A stretch of 64,000 nucleotides of DNA from Rhizobium johnstonii 3841 (GTDB taxonomy: Bacteria; Pseudomonadota; Alphaproteobacteria; Rhizobiales; Rhizobiaceae): NCBI RefSeq assembly GCF_000009265.1, contig NC_008380.1, positions 253,501-317,500 on the forward strand, read 5' to 3'. Below are positions 1-9,407 of this stretch, piece after piece. The notes beneath the pieces were generated by a model, which saw only the letters and a program-made list of their open reading frames with translations, searched no databases and had not been told where the DNA came from. Numbering within the stretch: the stretch's first letter is position 1; every line of letters begins with the position of its first letter. A program made the position numbers and the translations under genes.

Positions 1-339
1 ATGCCGCTCCAGGAAGTCAACTTCTTCGCCATCGTCATCGCCATCCAGTCGCAGGCCGGCGGCAATCTGTCGGAAGCGATCGGCAACCTCTCCAAGGTGC
101 TGCGCGAGCGCAGGAAGATGAAGGCCAAGGTCTCGGCGCTCTCGATGGAAGCCAAGGCGTCGGCCGTCATCATCGGGGCTCTGCCCTTCATCGTCGCGAC
201 CCTCGTCTACATGACGTCGCCGAATTACATGATGATCCTTTTCACCGACCCGCGCGGCCATTTCATCATGGGTGTCTCGGCGATCTGGATGTCGATAGGC
301 ATTTTCGTCATGCGCAACATGGTCAATTTTGACATCTAG
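1..339 (+). CDS. tadB: TadB, tight-adherence pilus platform protein (C-terminal part)
   Basis: This is the last 112 residues of an inner-membrane T2SS-F type platform protein of the Flp/Tad pilus machine; the true start lies left of the window, so the ATG at base 1 is probably internal. Visible are the conserved segment QSQAGGNLSEAIGNLS, a basic linker (RERRKMKAK), and two hydrophobic stretches near residues 55-72 and 88-105. This is the usual end of TadB, which helps extrude Flp pilin across the inner membrane together with TadA and TadC. The next gene, 15 bases downstream on the same strand, is tadC, which supports the call. Confidence 0.85.
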   Translation: MPLQEVNFFAIVIAIQSQAGGNLSEAIGNLSKVLRERRKMKAKVSALSMEAKASAVIIGALPFIVATLVYMTSPNYMMILFTDPRGHFIMGVSAIWMSIGIFVMRNMVNFDI

Positions 340-354
340 CCGGAAGGACGCACC

Positions 355-1341
355 ATGTCGCAGGATCTTGCCGCAACGCTGACCAATCCGAGCATGCTGA
401 TCGCCCTTCTCGTCGCGATCGCCGTCTTCGCCACTTTTTACACGATTGCCGTTCCCTTCTTCGAGCGCGGCGATCTGAATAAGCGTATGAAGGCTGTTTC
501 CACAGAGCGCGAGCAGATCCGTGCCCGCGAACGCGCCCGCATGAACACGGAAACCGGCGCCGGCAAGGCCTCGCTCAGGAGCCAGAACAACCGCTCGGTT
601 CGTCAGATCGTCGAGCGCTTCAACCTGCGCAAGGCGCTGGTCGACGAAAACACGATCAACAAGCTGCGTGCCGCCGGGTTTCGTTCGGAGAATGCGCTGA
701 ATACCTTCCTGGTGGCGCGTTTTCTGCTGCCGTTCCTTTTCCTGGCGCTTGCTGCCTTCTGGGTGTTCGGTCTCGGCAATCTCGCCGAAAAGGGCACGCC
801 GATCCGCCTCTTCGCCGTCATCGGCGTCGGTTATCTCGGCTTCTACGCGCCGAATATCTATATCTCGAACCGCATGGGCAAGCGCCAGCACTCGATCAAG
901 CGCGCCTGGCCGGATGCGTTGGACCTGATGTTGATCTGCGTCGAATCCGGCATCTCGATCGAGGCTGCGATGCGTCGTGTGTCCGAAGAACTCGGCGAGC
1001 AGTCGCCGGCGCTCGCTGAGGAGATGGTGCTGACCACGGCCGAGCTCTCCTTCCTGCCGGATCGCCGCGTGGCGCTCGAAAATCTTGCCACGCGCACCCA
1101 GATCGAGTTGGTACGTTCGGTGACTCAGGCGCTGATCCAAGCCGATCGCTACGGTACGCCGGTCGCGCAGGCGCTACGCGTTCTCGCCCAGGAAGGACGC
1201 GACGAACGTATGAACGAAGCGGAAAAGAAGGCGGCTGCCCTGCCGCCGAAGCTGACGGTGCCGATGATTCTGTTCTTCCTGCCGGTGCTGATCGCCGTCA
1301 TTCTCGGTCCGGCCGGCATTCAGGTGGCAGACAAGTTCTGA
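355..1341 (+). CDS. tadC: TadC, tight-adherence pilus platform protein
   Basis: A 328-residue T2SS-F domain membrane protein that would pair with TadB in the inner-membrane platform of the Flp pilus system. It has an N-terminal membrane segment (about 12-35), a basic cytoplasmic stretch (about 40-100), two membrane segments (about 117-140 and 150-170), the T2SSF core with the typical WPDALDLMLICVESG signature at about 185-199, and a last membrane segment near 300-320. The start is supported by GGAAGG about 8 bases before the ATG. It is probably co-transcribed with tadB. No further tad gene follows on this strand, so it appears to be the end of the operon, apart from the TadD-like gene at 2286-3119 on the other strand. 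Confidence 0.9.
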   Translation: MSQDLAATLTNPSMLIALLVAIAVFATFYTIAVPFFERGDLNKRMKAVSTEREQIRARERARMNTETGAGKASLRSQNNRSVRQIVERFNLRKALVDENTINKLRAAGFRSENALNTFLVARFLLPFLFLALAAFWVFGLGNLAEKGTPIRLFAVIGVGYLGFYAPNIYISNRMGKRQHSIKRAWPDALDLMLICVESGISIEAAMRRVSEELGEQSPALAEEMVLTTAELSFLPDRRVALENLATRTQIELVRSVTQALIQADRYGTPVAQALRVLAQEGRDERMNEAEKKAAALPPKLTVPMILFFLPVLIAVILGPAGIQVADKF

Positions 1342-1543
1342 CGGTTGCGCCGGCGCCGGAAAGCGGATGCCGCTTTCGGCAGAAGACGATGTTGCCTCAA
1401 AGACCATTGGTCCGATCTGCAGCCTTCAATCACGCGTGACCGCCGCCGGCATAGCTGGTAAACGGGATGGACGACCATCGGCAAGCGCGCGGATGCAGCC
1501 GCAGTGCCCCTAGCGCTCGTTCAATCCAAGAGAGAGGTTTCCG

Positions 1544-2176
1544 ATGTCTTCTGCCGGCATTTTCATCAGCATCATGGCAGCCCTGGCGGTCGGCGCGATG
1601 AGCCCCGGCCCAAGCTTCGTCGTCGTCTCCAGGATCGCAATCTCGCGGTCGAGGCTGGATGGCCTTGCGGCCGCGCTCGGCATGGGCGCCGGCGGTGTCG
1701 TTTTTGCCGTGTTGGCGCTTGCCGGGCTGACGGCACTGCTGTCTCAGTTCGAATGGCTCTATGTCCTGCTAAAGGTCGCGGGCGGCGCCTATCTCGTCTA
1801 TATCGCCGTCAATATCTGGAGGAGCGCCGGTCAGCCGCTCGAAGTCTCTGACGCCGTCAACGGCAACCGCGCGCTGAGATTGAGCTTCATGACTGCGCTG
1901 CTGACCCAGCTCAGCAACCCGAAGACCATCATCGTCTATGCCAGCCTCTTTGCTGCACTTCTGCCGAGAACGGTACCGCTCGATCTGATTGTCGCGCTGC
2001 CGCTCGGCGTCTTTGCCGTGGAGGCCGGGTGGTATTCGATCGTGGCCTTCGCTTTATCGGCCCGCCATCCGCGGCGTCTCTATCTTGCAGCCAAGGGCTG
2101 GATAGATCGGGCCGCCGGTGCCGTCATGGGCGGCCTAGGTTTGCGTCTCATTCTTTCGGGCCTGAGCGCCCGCTAG
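1544..2176 (+). CDS. LysE/RhtB family amino-acid exporter
   Basis: A 210-residue polytopic membrane protein of the LysE/RhtB family, which exports amino acids or related metabolites. The family hallmark MSPGPSFVVVSR lies at residues 19-30, followed by hydrophobic segments at about 40-65, 70-90, 115-140, 145-170 and 185-205, giving about six membrane spans. The length is typical. The gene stands alone; its stop codon overlaps the first bases of a palindromic repeat. The substrate cannot be read from the sequence. Confidence 0.85.
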   Translation: MSSAGIFISIMAALAVGAMSPGPSFVVVSRIAISRSRLDGLAAALGMGAGGVVFAVLALAGLTALLSQFEWLYVLLKVAGGAYLVYIAVNIWRSAGQPLEVSDAVNGNRALRLSFMTALLTQLSNPKTIIVYASLFAALLPRTVPLDLIVALPLGVFAVEAGWYSIVAFALSARHPRRLYLAAKGWIDRAAGAVMGGLGLRLILSGLSAR

Positions 2177-2225
2177 AGCATGATGCCAAAAAGTGTGCGC
2201 GGTTTTCGGACGACATCATGCTCTA
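2174..2225. repeat. Rhizobial palindromic repeat, family A (copy 1)
   Basis: A 52-bp element whose ends are inverted repeats, TAGAGCATGATG and CATCATGCTCTA, around a GC-rich centre containing GCGGTTTTCGGACGA. Near-identical copies lie at 19181-19232 and 35155-35206. It begins inside the stop codon of the exporter gene, so it may also shape the 3' end of that mRNA. A weaker second palindrome (CCGAAGGC/GCCTTTGG) follows at about 2252-2270. Copies of this kind are scattered between genes in Rhizobium genomes (family knowledge). Confidence 0.85.
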
Positions 2226-2285
2226 ACTCTTCAAATTACATCATGATCTCTCCGAAGGCGTAAGCCTTTGGACGACATGATTCGG

Positions 2286-3119
2286 TCAATTGGTGTTGCT
2301 GTCGCCTGCTTGCGGCGTCTTGTCCTTGGCGGCGAGTTTCTGCCAGGAATTCTGCTGCGAGAGCATGCCTCTGAGATAGGCGACATTGGCATCGGCCTGC
2401 TGCGGCGAAAGTTCGCGCCGGGCGATCTGCTCGGCTTCCGGGAAACGCCCCTGCAGACCGACGACCAGGGCAAGGTTCTGCCTGACGCGGCTGTCGGCGG
2501 TCGGCTGGCTGGCGGCGGAACGCAGGTAGGTTTCGGCCGTGCGCAGATCGCCGGTCAGCACGTAGGACATGCCGAGGTTGGAAAGGATGGAGGGCTCGTT
2601 CGGCTGGATGTCGAGCGCGTCGCGGTAGCGCTGCCTGGCATCGCTTGCCCGGCCCATCTGGTCGAGGATCGCGCCTTGGGCCGAGATCAGCTTCCAGTCC
2701 GGACGGTCGGGTGTCTGGGCGCGACCGATCGTGTCGAGCGCCTGCTGGAACTGGCCGGCCGCCGCCTGCGCCTTGCCGTAGGCGGCCAGCACGTTGCGGT
2801 CGCCGGGATTTGCAATCGCCACCTGCTGCATGACGGCGAGCGCCTGCGTGTCGCGACCGTTCATGCGCAGCAGATTGGCGTAGTTGACGCCGGTGACGGG
2901 ATCGCGCGGGTTCTTTTCATAGGCCTGACCGAGCCGGTCCGTCGCCGAGCGCAGCTCGGTCGCGTCCATCTCTTCAACCGGCTTGGTGAGTTTCGGCACC
3001 GAGCCTGTTGTCATCCGGTCCTTGGTCGTCGAGCAACCGGCAAGTGCCAAGACGAGCAGCGATGCCGCAGCGCCCTGCAGGATACGATTCGTGATTGTGG
3101 TGGTGAGCGAGGCAGGCAT
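2286..3119 (-). CDS. tadD: TadD-like tetratricopeptide lipoprotein
   Basis: A 277-residue protein with a signal peptide ending in the lipobox LALAGC (Cys29), so it is probably a lipoprotein. The rest, about residues 55-260, is TPR-like helical repeats (for example YAKNP-like, GRASDARQRYRDALDIQPNEPSILSNLG and LTGDLRTAETYLRSA units; short pieces quoted separately). TadD proteins are TPR lipoproteins needed for Flp pilus assembly, and tadBC lie 1 kb away, which supports the assignment, although the gene faces them on the opposite strand. The protein ends in a polar tail. It could also be a generic TPR scaffold. Confidence 0.7.
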   Translation of the reverse strand: MPASLTTTITNRILQGAAASLLVLALAGCSTTKDRMTTGSVPKLTKPVEEMDATELRSATDRLGQAYEKNPRDPVTGVNYANLLRMNGRDTQALAVMQQVAIANPGDRNVLAAYGKAQAAAGQFQQALDTIGRAQTPDRPDWKLISAQGAILDQMGRASDARQRYRDALDIQPNEPSILSNLGMSYVLTGDLRTAETYLRSAASQPTADSRVRQNLALVVGLQGRFPEAEQIARRELSPQQADANVAYLRGMLSQQNSWQKLAAKDKTPQAGDSNTN

Positions 3120-3263
3120 GGCGCGTTCCTGGATTCCGAAATCGGCGCCTGACCTCGAAGCGGAACAGGGAAAGGTTTGACGCGTAATCTTCGCTCCAGC
3201 AATAGTCTGTTAACCCTAACAGACCGTTAAGGAACGATTCCTTGCGACCGCCGAAGGACAATC

Positions 3264-4655
3264 ATGGCCCCCTATCAGTTCATCGAGAGACCAACCCCTT
3301 TCAACACGAAGGGCGGTTCGACGCTGCCGATCTTTGCCGTCACGCCTGCCCATATCGAGACCGGCACGATCGATCCGATCGCGCTCGATTGGGCGCGCAG
3401 GGCAGGCTACAAGGCTGAAAGCGGGTCGCTGCTGCTGATCCCGACGGCCGAAGGCCATCTCGGCGGCGCGCTTTACGGCCTCGGCACCAACCCATCCGAG
3501 CAACCTTACATCACCGGCAGGCTCGCCCGTGCGCTGCCGGCCGGCGACTGGCACATCGAGACCGCGCCGCTGACGGCAAATCGCCTGGCCCTCGGCTTTG
3601 GCCTCGGCAGCTACCGTTTCGACCGTTACAAATCCGAAAAATCGCCGGCGGCGACGCTGATGATCCCCCGCGATGCCGACGCCGCCGACATCAAGCGCCA
3701 GCTGGCCGGCGTCTTTCTTGCCCGCGACCTGATCAATACGCCGACGAACGACATGGGCCCGAACCAACTCGAGGCCGTTTTCCGTGGCCTGGCCGCACAC
3801 TACAAGGCGGAGATGTCGGTTATATCAGGCGACGACCTGCTCACGCAGAACTTCCCGCTCGTCCATACCGTCGGCCGCGCTAGCGCGGATGCGCCGCGCC
3901 TTCTCGAGCTGCGCTGGGGCAAGAAGGGCCATCGCAAGGTGACGCTCGTCGGCAAGGGCGTCTGCTTCGACACCGGCGGTCTCGACATCAAGCCTGCTGC
4001 TTCCATGCTGCTGATGAAGAAGGACATGGGCGGCGCGGCGAATGTCATGGGACTTGCCTTGATGATCATGGACGCCAAGCTGAAGGTCGACCTGCGCGTT
4101 ATCGTTCCGGTCGTCGAAAACGCGATCTCGTCCAATGCCTTCCGGCCCGGCGACATCTACCGGAGCCGCAAGGGCCTGACCGTCCAGATCGACAATACCG
4201 ACGCCGAAGGCCGTTTGATCCTTGCCGATGCGCTTGCCTATGCCGACGAGGAAGAGCCCGAGCTGCTGATTGACATGGCGACGCTGACCGGCGCTGCCCG
4301 CGTTGCCCTTGGTCCGGATCTTCCGCCCTTCTTCACCGATGACGCCAATCTGGCGCATGACCTGACCGAAGCGAGCCTGGAAACCGACGATCCGATCTGG
4401 CGCCTGCCACTCTATTCCGGCTACGAAAAGGATATCCGCACCAAGTTCGCCGACCTCACCAACGCGCCGGCCGGCGGCATGGCAGGGGCGATCACCGCCG
4501 CCCTCTTTCTCAAGCGTTTCGTCAGCAAGGCGAAGAGCTGGGCGCATTTCGACATTTACGGCTGGGCCCAGTCCGAACGGCCGCATTCGCCGGGTGGTGG
4601 TGAAGCTCAGGCAATCCGCGCGCTCTTTCACCATATCCGCGAGAGCCTGCGCTGA
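3264..4655 (+). CDS. Leucyl aminopeptidase family protein (M17)
   Basis: A 463-residue M17 cytosol aminopeptidase that removes N-terminal residues from peptides using two metal ions. The metal and active-site signatures are present: GKGVCFDTGGLDIKP at about residues 227-241, MKKDMGGAANVMG at about 250-262, and the family fingerprint NTDAEGRL at about 311-318, followed by DMATLTGAARVALG. The N-terminal domain is shorter and less conserved than in PepA, as in the PepB-like alphaproteobacterial branch. It is divergent from the TPR lipoprotein gene and followed by a MarR-type regulator and an NlpC/P60 peptidase on the same strand, so a peptide-salvage or cell-wall-turnover role is plausible. Confidence 0.92.
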   Translation: MAPYQFIERPTPFNTKGGSTLPIFAVTPAHIETGTIDPIALDWARRAGYKAESGSLLLIPTAEGHLGGALYGLGTNPSEQPYITGRLARALPAGDWHIETAPLTANRLALGFGLGSYRFDRYKSEKSPAATLMIPRDADAADIKRQLAGVFLARDLINTPTNDMGPNQLEAVFRGLAAHYKAEMSVISGDDLLTQNFPLVHTVGRASADAPRLLELRWGKKGHRKVTLVGKGVCFDTGGLDIKPAASMLLMKKDMGGAANVMGLALMIMDAKLKVDLRVIVPVVENAISSNAFRPGDIYRSRKGLTVQIDNTDAEGRLILADALAYADEEEPELLIDMATLTGAARVALGPDLPPFFTDDANLAHDLTEASLETDDPIWRLPLYSGYEKDIRTKFADLTNAPAGGMAGAITAALFLKRFVSKAKSWAHFDIYGWAQSERPHSPGGGEAQAIRALFHHIRESLR

Positions 4656-4833
4656 CGCCATGTTAAAGCGCGTCGCTGAGGCGCATCGCATGATCCCTGT
4701 TCACGCGCCGCGCCTGGCTGCCGATCGTTAAAATTTTATTCACCTTGCCGGGCGGCAATTTCTGCCGCCCCTTGCATGTGCATGGCAACTGCCGGAAAAT
4801 GGAACGTTAGCGTAACGATCTTCCGGAGGGGCC

Positions 4834-5184
4834 GTGCCGATCGAACTGACCGCCTCGCAGGCGCTGGGGCTCTGGCATGGCGTGGCGCTCGATCAGGTTC
4901 GCCACGATGACCGCGATTTGACGTTGCGCCAGATGGCGATCCTGCTGCATATTTATCTGGTGCCGCCGCCGCACACGGTGCGCGGGCTTGCCGCCACGCT
5001 TGAGGTCACTAAGCCGGTCATTACCCGCGCCCTGGATACGATGGGCGAGATGGGCCTGGTCGATCGTGTGCGCGACGATGCCGACCGGCGCAACGTGATC
5101 ATCAAGCGCACCGTCGGCGGTGCGCTCTACCTGGAAAATCTCGGCGATCTCATCCGAGATCAGGCCCGCCGGCTGCCGATCTGA
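4834..5184 (+). CDS. MarR-type winged-helix transcriptional regulator
   Basis: A 116-residue small DNA-binding protein. The winged helix spans about residues 27-95: TLRQMAILLHIYL leads into LAATLEVTKPVITRALDTMGEMGLVDR, which reads as helix 2, the recognition helix and the start of the wing, followed by the DDADRRN wing typical of MarR proteins (segments given separately). It is shorter than usual for the family. The start is GTG, chosen because GGAGG lies 6-7 bases upstream. The NlpC/P60 gene begins 5 bases after its stop, so they form an operon. Confidence 0.8.
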   Translation: MPIELTASQALGLWHGVALDQVRHDDRDLTLRQMAILLHIYLVPPPHTVRGLAATLEVTKPVITRALDTMGEMGLVDRVRDDADRRNVIIKRTVGGALYLENLGDLIRDQARRLPI

Positions 5185-5189
5185 AAGGA

Positions 5190-6053
5190 ATGCGAATGAC
5201 GATGCTCGACTGCCGCCTGCATGCCTACAGGTCTGATCTCGCGGAAGCCGGCCTCGAAGGCAAGGTCGAGGCGCCGCGTTTTACGGAAGGCACCCCGGCC
5301 CGCGTCGCCGTTCCGGTCGTGGCCTTGCGCCCTGAACCCGATCTTGCCCGCGGCATCGATACGGAACTGCTTCTCGGCGAGGATGTGACGGTTTTCGATC
5401 GCGCCGACGGCTGGTGCTGGGTGAAAGCCGCCTCGGACGGCTATGTCGGTTATGTCAAGGCAGACGCGCTCTTGGAAGGCCGGCCGGCGGCGACTCACAT
5501 CGTCACCGTCCAGCGCACCTTCCTCTATCCCGAACCGGAACTGCGCAAGCCTCACCAGGCGATCCTGTCGATGGGAAGCCGCATTCATGTCGCCGGTGAG
5601 ACGGAAGCGCGCGGCAATCGCTATGTCGTGCTCGAGGACGGAACGGCGATCTTCGCCAAGCACGTCCAGCCGATCGGTGCGCTCGATGGCGCCGACTACG
5701 TGGAGATCGTCGCCCGTTTCCTGGAAACGCCCTATCTCTGGGGCGGACGTTCCGGCCTCGGCATCGATTGCTCCGGCCTCGTCCAGCTGGCGATGCTGAT
5801 GACGGGCAGAGCTGCGCCACGCGATACCGATATGCAGGCGGCAGGCCTCGGCCAGCCGATCGACCGATCCGAACTCCGCCGTGGCGACCTGGTATTCTGG
5901 AAGGGCCATGTCGCCGTCTTCGAAGATCCGGAAACCATTCTGCACGCCAATGGCCATAGCATGACGGTGGCGCGCGAGAATTTCGCGGCCGCGGTCGAGC
6001 GCATCGGCTGGCTCTACGAGCAACCGACCGGCTATCGCCGACCGATCAGCTGA
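5190..6053 (+). CDS. NlpC/P60 family cell-wall endopeptidase with SH3-like domains
   Basis: A 287-residue protein related to dipeptidyl-peptidase VI type gamma-D-glutamyl-diamino-acid endopeptidases. Residues about 50-155 look like two bacterial SH3 modules (DGWCWVKAASDGYVGYVK). The NlpC/P60 domain is C-terminal: the nucleophile Cys lies in GIDCSGLVQLAM at about 193, preceded by PYLWGGRSG, and the histidine is in GHVAVFEDP at about 240. No signal peptide is visible, so it may act on recycled muropeptides in the cytoplasm. It is coupled to the MarR-type gene 5 bases upstream. Confidence 0.88.
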   Translation: MRMTMLDCRLHAYRSDLAEAGLEGKVEAPRFTEGTPARVAVPVVALRPEPDLARGIDTELLLGEDVTVFDRADGWCWVKAASDGYVGYVKADALLEGRPAATHIVTVQRTFLYPEPELRKPHQAILSMGSRIHVAGETEARGNRYVVLEDGTAIFAKHVQPIGALDGADYVEIVARFLETPYLWGGRSGLGIDCSGLVQLAMLMTGRAAPRDTDMQAAGLGQPIDRSELRRGDLVFWKGHVAVFEDPETILHANGHSMTVARENFAAAVERIGWLYEQPTGYRRPIS

Positions 6054-7445
6054 TCAGCCGATCGGAGGCTGCGGCCATGATCTCACTCCGCCCATCCAAT
6101 CCTCGAAAGCCTTCGACAGTCTGAGCACCCGCATGTCGTCGAAGCGCGGCCCGACGATCTGCAACCCGATCGGCATGCCCGAGCGGGAGAAACCGCAATT
6201 GATCGAGGCGGCCGGCTGCTCCGACATGTTCCAAGGCACCGTGAAACCGATATGTTCGAACGGCAGGGCCGGATCGTTGGTCGGCGATGCCCATTCGGCC
6301 GGATAGGAGATGATCGGATTGGTCGGCGAAAGCAGGGCGTCGACCTCGGTGAACAGCCGTCCGCAGCTCTTGCGCATCTCGATCGTCTGGTTGAAGCCCC
6401 TGACCGCATCGACGCCGCTGATGTCGGCGCCACCCATCGCCCAATCCCTGATATAGGGCAGGATGCTGTCGCGCCGTTCTTCATCGAGATCGGCGATATC
6501 GCCCCACAGCCGGGACCGCCAGAAATTGTCGAGCCCATCCAGCATTGCGCGTGTCAGCACCGGCTGGACCGATAGAATGGTTGCGCCGGCCGCCTCGAAC
6601 TGTTTCGCTGCCGTTTCGACCGCGGTCCTGATCTCGTCGTCCACCGCAAGCCCGCATCCGGCATCGAGCATCAACCCGATCTTCATGCCCGACAGGTCGA
6701 TGTCGAGATCCATCCAGTTGAAATCGTTCGGCGGCAGGCTGGTGCCGTCGCGCCAGTCCGGCCGTGACAGTGTCGCCATCGAAAAGGCCGCATCCTCGAC
6801 CGTGCGCGCCATCGGCCCGACGCAGCGCCCGACATAATAGGGATCGGCCGGAATGCGCCCATGGCTCGGTTTGAAGCCGAAGATGCCGGTCCAGCCGGCG
6901 GGAAGGCGCACCGAACCGCCGATATCGGTGCCGATATGCAGCGGTCCGTAGCCGGCGGCTGCCGCCGCGGAAGCCCCAGCACTCGATCCGCCGGGATTCT
7001 GCGTGATGTCCCAAGGATTGCGGCTGAGAGGATGAAAGCTCGAAAGGCCGGAGGAAAGCATGCCGTAATCAGGGCAGGTGGTCTTTGCGAAGATCACCGC
7101 GCCGTCTTCCCGCAGCCGGGCGGCGGCCGGCGCATCGGCGTCCGCGGGTTTGAGTTCCACTGCCCTCGTGCCTGATGGTACCGGTTGGCCCTTCGTGGCG
7201 ATCAGCTCTTTCAGCGTCACCGGGATTCCGTCGAGAGGGCCCAGCGTTTCTGCCTTCGCCCAGCGCTCCGTCGACGCTTTCGCCTGGGCGCGCGCCGATT
7301 CCGGATCGTAGAGGTAGAGTGCCGAAATCGAAGGCTCCCAGGCGGCGATATGGTCTTCGAGGGCGAGCCAGTATTCGAGAGGGGAGAGGCTCTTATCGGC
7401 GAAGCGCTGCCTGAGTTCGTGGATGGTAAGGTCGGTTTCGGTCAT
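6054..7445 (-). CDS. Amidase signature family enzyme
   Basis: A 463-residue amidase hydrolysing a carboxylic amide to acid and ammonia. The amidase signature triad is complete: Lys79 in VTLKEL, the cis-Ser in PGGSSAGASAA (Ser154) and the nucleophile Ser178 in IGTDIGGSVRLPA. The length and overall layout fit AtzF/GatA-like amidases of unknown substrate. It is the last gene of a minus-strand block with two permeases and a binding protein, so the imported compound is probably its substrate. It abuts the convergent NlpC/P60 gene with no gap between the two stop codons. Confidence 0.9.
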   Translation of the reverse strand: MTETDLTIHELRQRFADKSLSPLEYWLALEDHIAAWEPSISALYLYDPESARAQAKASTERWAKAETLGPLDGIPVTLKELIATKGQPVPSGTRAVELKPADADAPAAARLREDGAVIFAKTTCPDYGMLSSGLSSFHPLSRNPWDITQNPGGSSAGASAAAAAGYGPLHIGTDIGGSVRLPAGWTGIFGFKPSHGRIPADPYYVGRCVGPMARTVEDAAFSMATLSRPDWRDGTSLPPNDFNWMDLDIDLSGMKIGLMLDAGCGLAVDDEIRTAVETAAKQFEAAGATILSVQPVLTRAMLDGLDNFWRSRLWGDIADLDEERRDSILPYIRDWAMGGADISGVDAVRGFNQTIEMRKSCGRLFTEVDALLSPTNPIISYPAEWASPTNDPALPFEHIGFTVPWNMSEQPAASINCGFSRSGMPIGLQIVGPRFDDMRVLRLSKAFEDWMGGVRSWPQPPIG

Positions 7446-7481
7446 GGCATGGTCTTTCGGGCTTTTCGTCTTGGGAGGACA

Positions 7482-8345
7482 TCAGCGGCTCGCCTCGCGC
7501 GGGTCGAGCAGATCGCGCAAACCGTCGCCGAGCATGTTGAAGCCGAAGACGGTGAGCGCGATGGCAAGGCCGGGCAGGATCGCCAGCCAGGGAGCAAGCG
7601 CCAGATAGGTTTGCGCATCGGCAAGCATCCGGCCCCAGGTCGGCGCCGGCGGCGCCATGCCGAGCCCGAGGAAGCTGAGACCCGCTTCGGTCAGGATCGC
7701 CAGCCCCAACTGGATCGCGCCATGTACGATGATCTGGCTGATGATATTCGGCAGCACATGGCGCAGCGAAATGGTCAGGCGGGTATTGCCGATGGCGCGC
7801 GCCGCCGTCACATAGTCGCGGCTCCAGGCCTGCAGCGAGGTCGCAAGCGTCACGCGGGCAAAGACCGGAATCATGAAGACGGCGATCGCAGTGATCGCGG
7901 TGAACCGCCCTGGCCCTAGAAAGGCGCCGAGCACCATGGCGGACAGGATTGGCGGCAGGGCGAAGATGACATCGCAGATGCGCATCAGCAGCGCTTCGAA
8001 AGGACCGCGGATTGCCGCTGCCGAAATGCCGGCGATTGAGCCGAGCGTCCCGCCGATCGTAACCGCGGTGATGGCGATCGACAGTGAATTCCAACAGCCC
8101 GCCATCAGCATCGAAAGCACATCGTGGCCGAACTGGTCCGTGCCGAGCAGGCCGAAGGCAAGCGGCGGCTGCAGCTTGTGGATGATCTGCATTTTCGCCG
8201 GCGGCAGCGGTGTCCAGACGAGCGACAGCAGCGCAACGGCGACCAGCAGGCCGATGATGACAGCCCCTGCAATCAGGTTCATTCGCCGGCTAAGTCTAAA
8301 GACTCGACGGCGACCTGCAATTGCGGTGGATGCGATCGGTACCAT
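7482..8345 (-). CDS. ABC transporter permease, DppC/OppC type
   Basis: A 287-residue inner-membrane permease of the peptide/nickel/opine uptake class. It has an N-terminal membrane segment (about 20-45) and a C-terminal BPD_transp_1 domain with the EAA-like loop VTAARAIGNTRLTISLRHVLPN, here a little split, at about residues 195-215, and the typical ending GFNMLGDGLRDLLDPR. Its start follows the stop of the DppB-type gene by 3 bases, so translation is coupled. It should form a heterodimeric channel with that protein. No ATP-binding subunit gene is nearby. Confidence 0.92.
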   Translation of the reverse strand: MVPIASTAIAGRRRVFRLSRRMNLIAGAVIIGLLVAVALLSLVWTPLPPAKMQIIHKLQPPLAFGLLGTDQFGHDVLSMLMAGCWNSLSIAITAVTIGGTLGSIAGISAAAIRGPFEALLMRICDVIFALPPILSAMVLGAFLGPGRFTAITAIAVFMIPVFARVTLATSLQAWSRDYVTAARAIGNTRLTISLRHVLPNIISQIIVHGAIQLGLAILTEAGLSFLGLGMAPPAPTWGRMLADAQTYLALAPWLAILPGLAIALTVFGFNMLGDGLRDLLDPREASR

Positions 8346-8348
8346 GTT

Positions 8349-9305
8349 TCAGGCCGCCTTTCTCATCCTGGGATCGATCGCCATATAGGAGAGATCGACG
8401 ATGAAATTCATCACGATGACCAGGCCTGCGAAGAACAGCACGACATCCTGCATGACGATGATGTCGCGCTGGGAGAGCGCCTGAAGGGCGAGCCGTCCGA
8501 GGCCGGGCAGGTTGAAGACGTTTTCCACCAGCACCGCGCCGGCGACGAGAAAGGTGAATTGCAGCCCGATCATCGTCAGGATCGGGATCAGCGCATTCGG
8601 CACGATATGGCGCCACAGCACCGCACTGCGGGACAGCCCCTTGGCGACCGCGGTGCGGGCAAAATCCTCATGCATCGTGTCGAGCACCGCCGAGCGCGCC
8701 ACCCGCGTCAACACGCCCGCCTGCGGCATCGCCAGCGCGACGGCGGGCATAACCAGCGCCTGCAATGCCGGCGTGAGGCCGGCGCTCCAGCCCGGGAAAC
8801 CGCCGGCCGGCATCAGCCCGAGCATCGTCGAAAACAGGATGATCAACAGCAGCGCCACCCAGAAGGCAGGCACGGCGATGCTGATCTGAGAAAACAGCGT
8901 CGCGATGACGTCGAAGATACCGCCGCGGCGCGAGGCGGCCAACACGCCGAGCGGCAGGGCAATCGCCACCGAAAGCACGATCGCCATCAGCGCCAGCGGC
9001 AGCGTTACCGCCAGCCGCTCGACGATCAACCCAGCGACCGGTACGCCATAGGTCAGGGAATTGCCGAGATCGCCGGAGAGCACGCCGGCTAGCCATTGCC
9101 CGTAGCGCAGCAGCAGCGGCTGGTCGAGGCCGAGACTGTGACGGAGCGCTGCAAGCGTTTCCGGTGTTGCCGAGGTGCCGAGCATGATCGAGGCGGGATC
9201 GCCGGGCAGAAGGTCCATGACGGCGAAGATCAGCAGCGAGACGACGACAAGCGTGACGATGAGACCGACGAAGCGGCGGGCGAGGAGTGGTATCATGCGT
9301 GCCAC
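8349..9305 (-). CDS. ABC transporter permease, DppB/OppB type
   Basis: A 318-residue permease with about six membrane spans. The N-terminal signature LARRFVGLIVTLVVVSLLIF and the loop DLLPGDPA are characteristic of DppB/OppB proteins. The cytoplasmic EAA loop reads FARTAVAKGLSRSAVLWRHI at about residues 215-234. The start could also be the second methionine at 9296. It partners the DppC-type permease directly downstream and the binding protein encoded about 100 bases upstream. Confidence 0.92.
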   Translation of the reverse strand: MARMIPLLARRFVGLIVTLVVVSLLIFAVMDLLPGDPASIMLGTSATPETLAALRHSLGLDQPLLLRYGQWLAGVLSGDLGNSLTYGVPVAGLIVERLAVTLPLALMAIVLSVAIALPLGVLAASRRGGIFDVIATLFSQISIAVPAFWVALLLIILFSTMLGLMPAGGFPGWSAGLTPALQALVMPAVALAMPQAGVLTRVARSAVLDTMHEDFARTAVAKGLSRSAVLWRHIVPNALIPILTMIGLQFTFLVAGAVLVENVFNLPGLGRLALQALSQRDIIVMQDVVLFFAGLVIVMNFIVDLSYMAIDPRMRKAA

Positions 9306-9407
9306 GCTTTCGATGTGGAACGGAGAAGGCTGCGACCGTCATTGGACGGTTCACTATGCGGCTTCCCCTGGCTCATCGTGCCTCTCAATCCGCCTGACCT
9401 ACCTCTC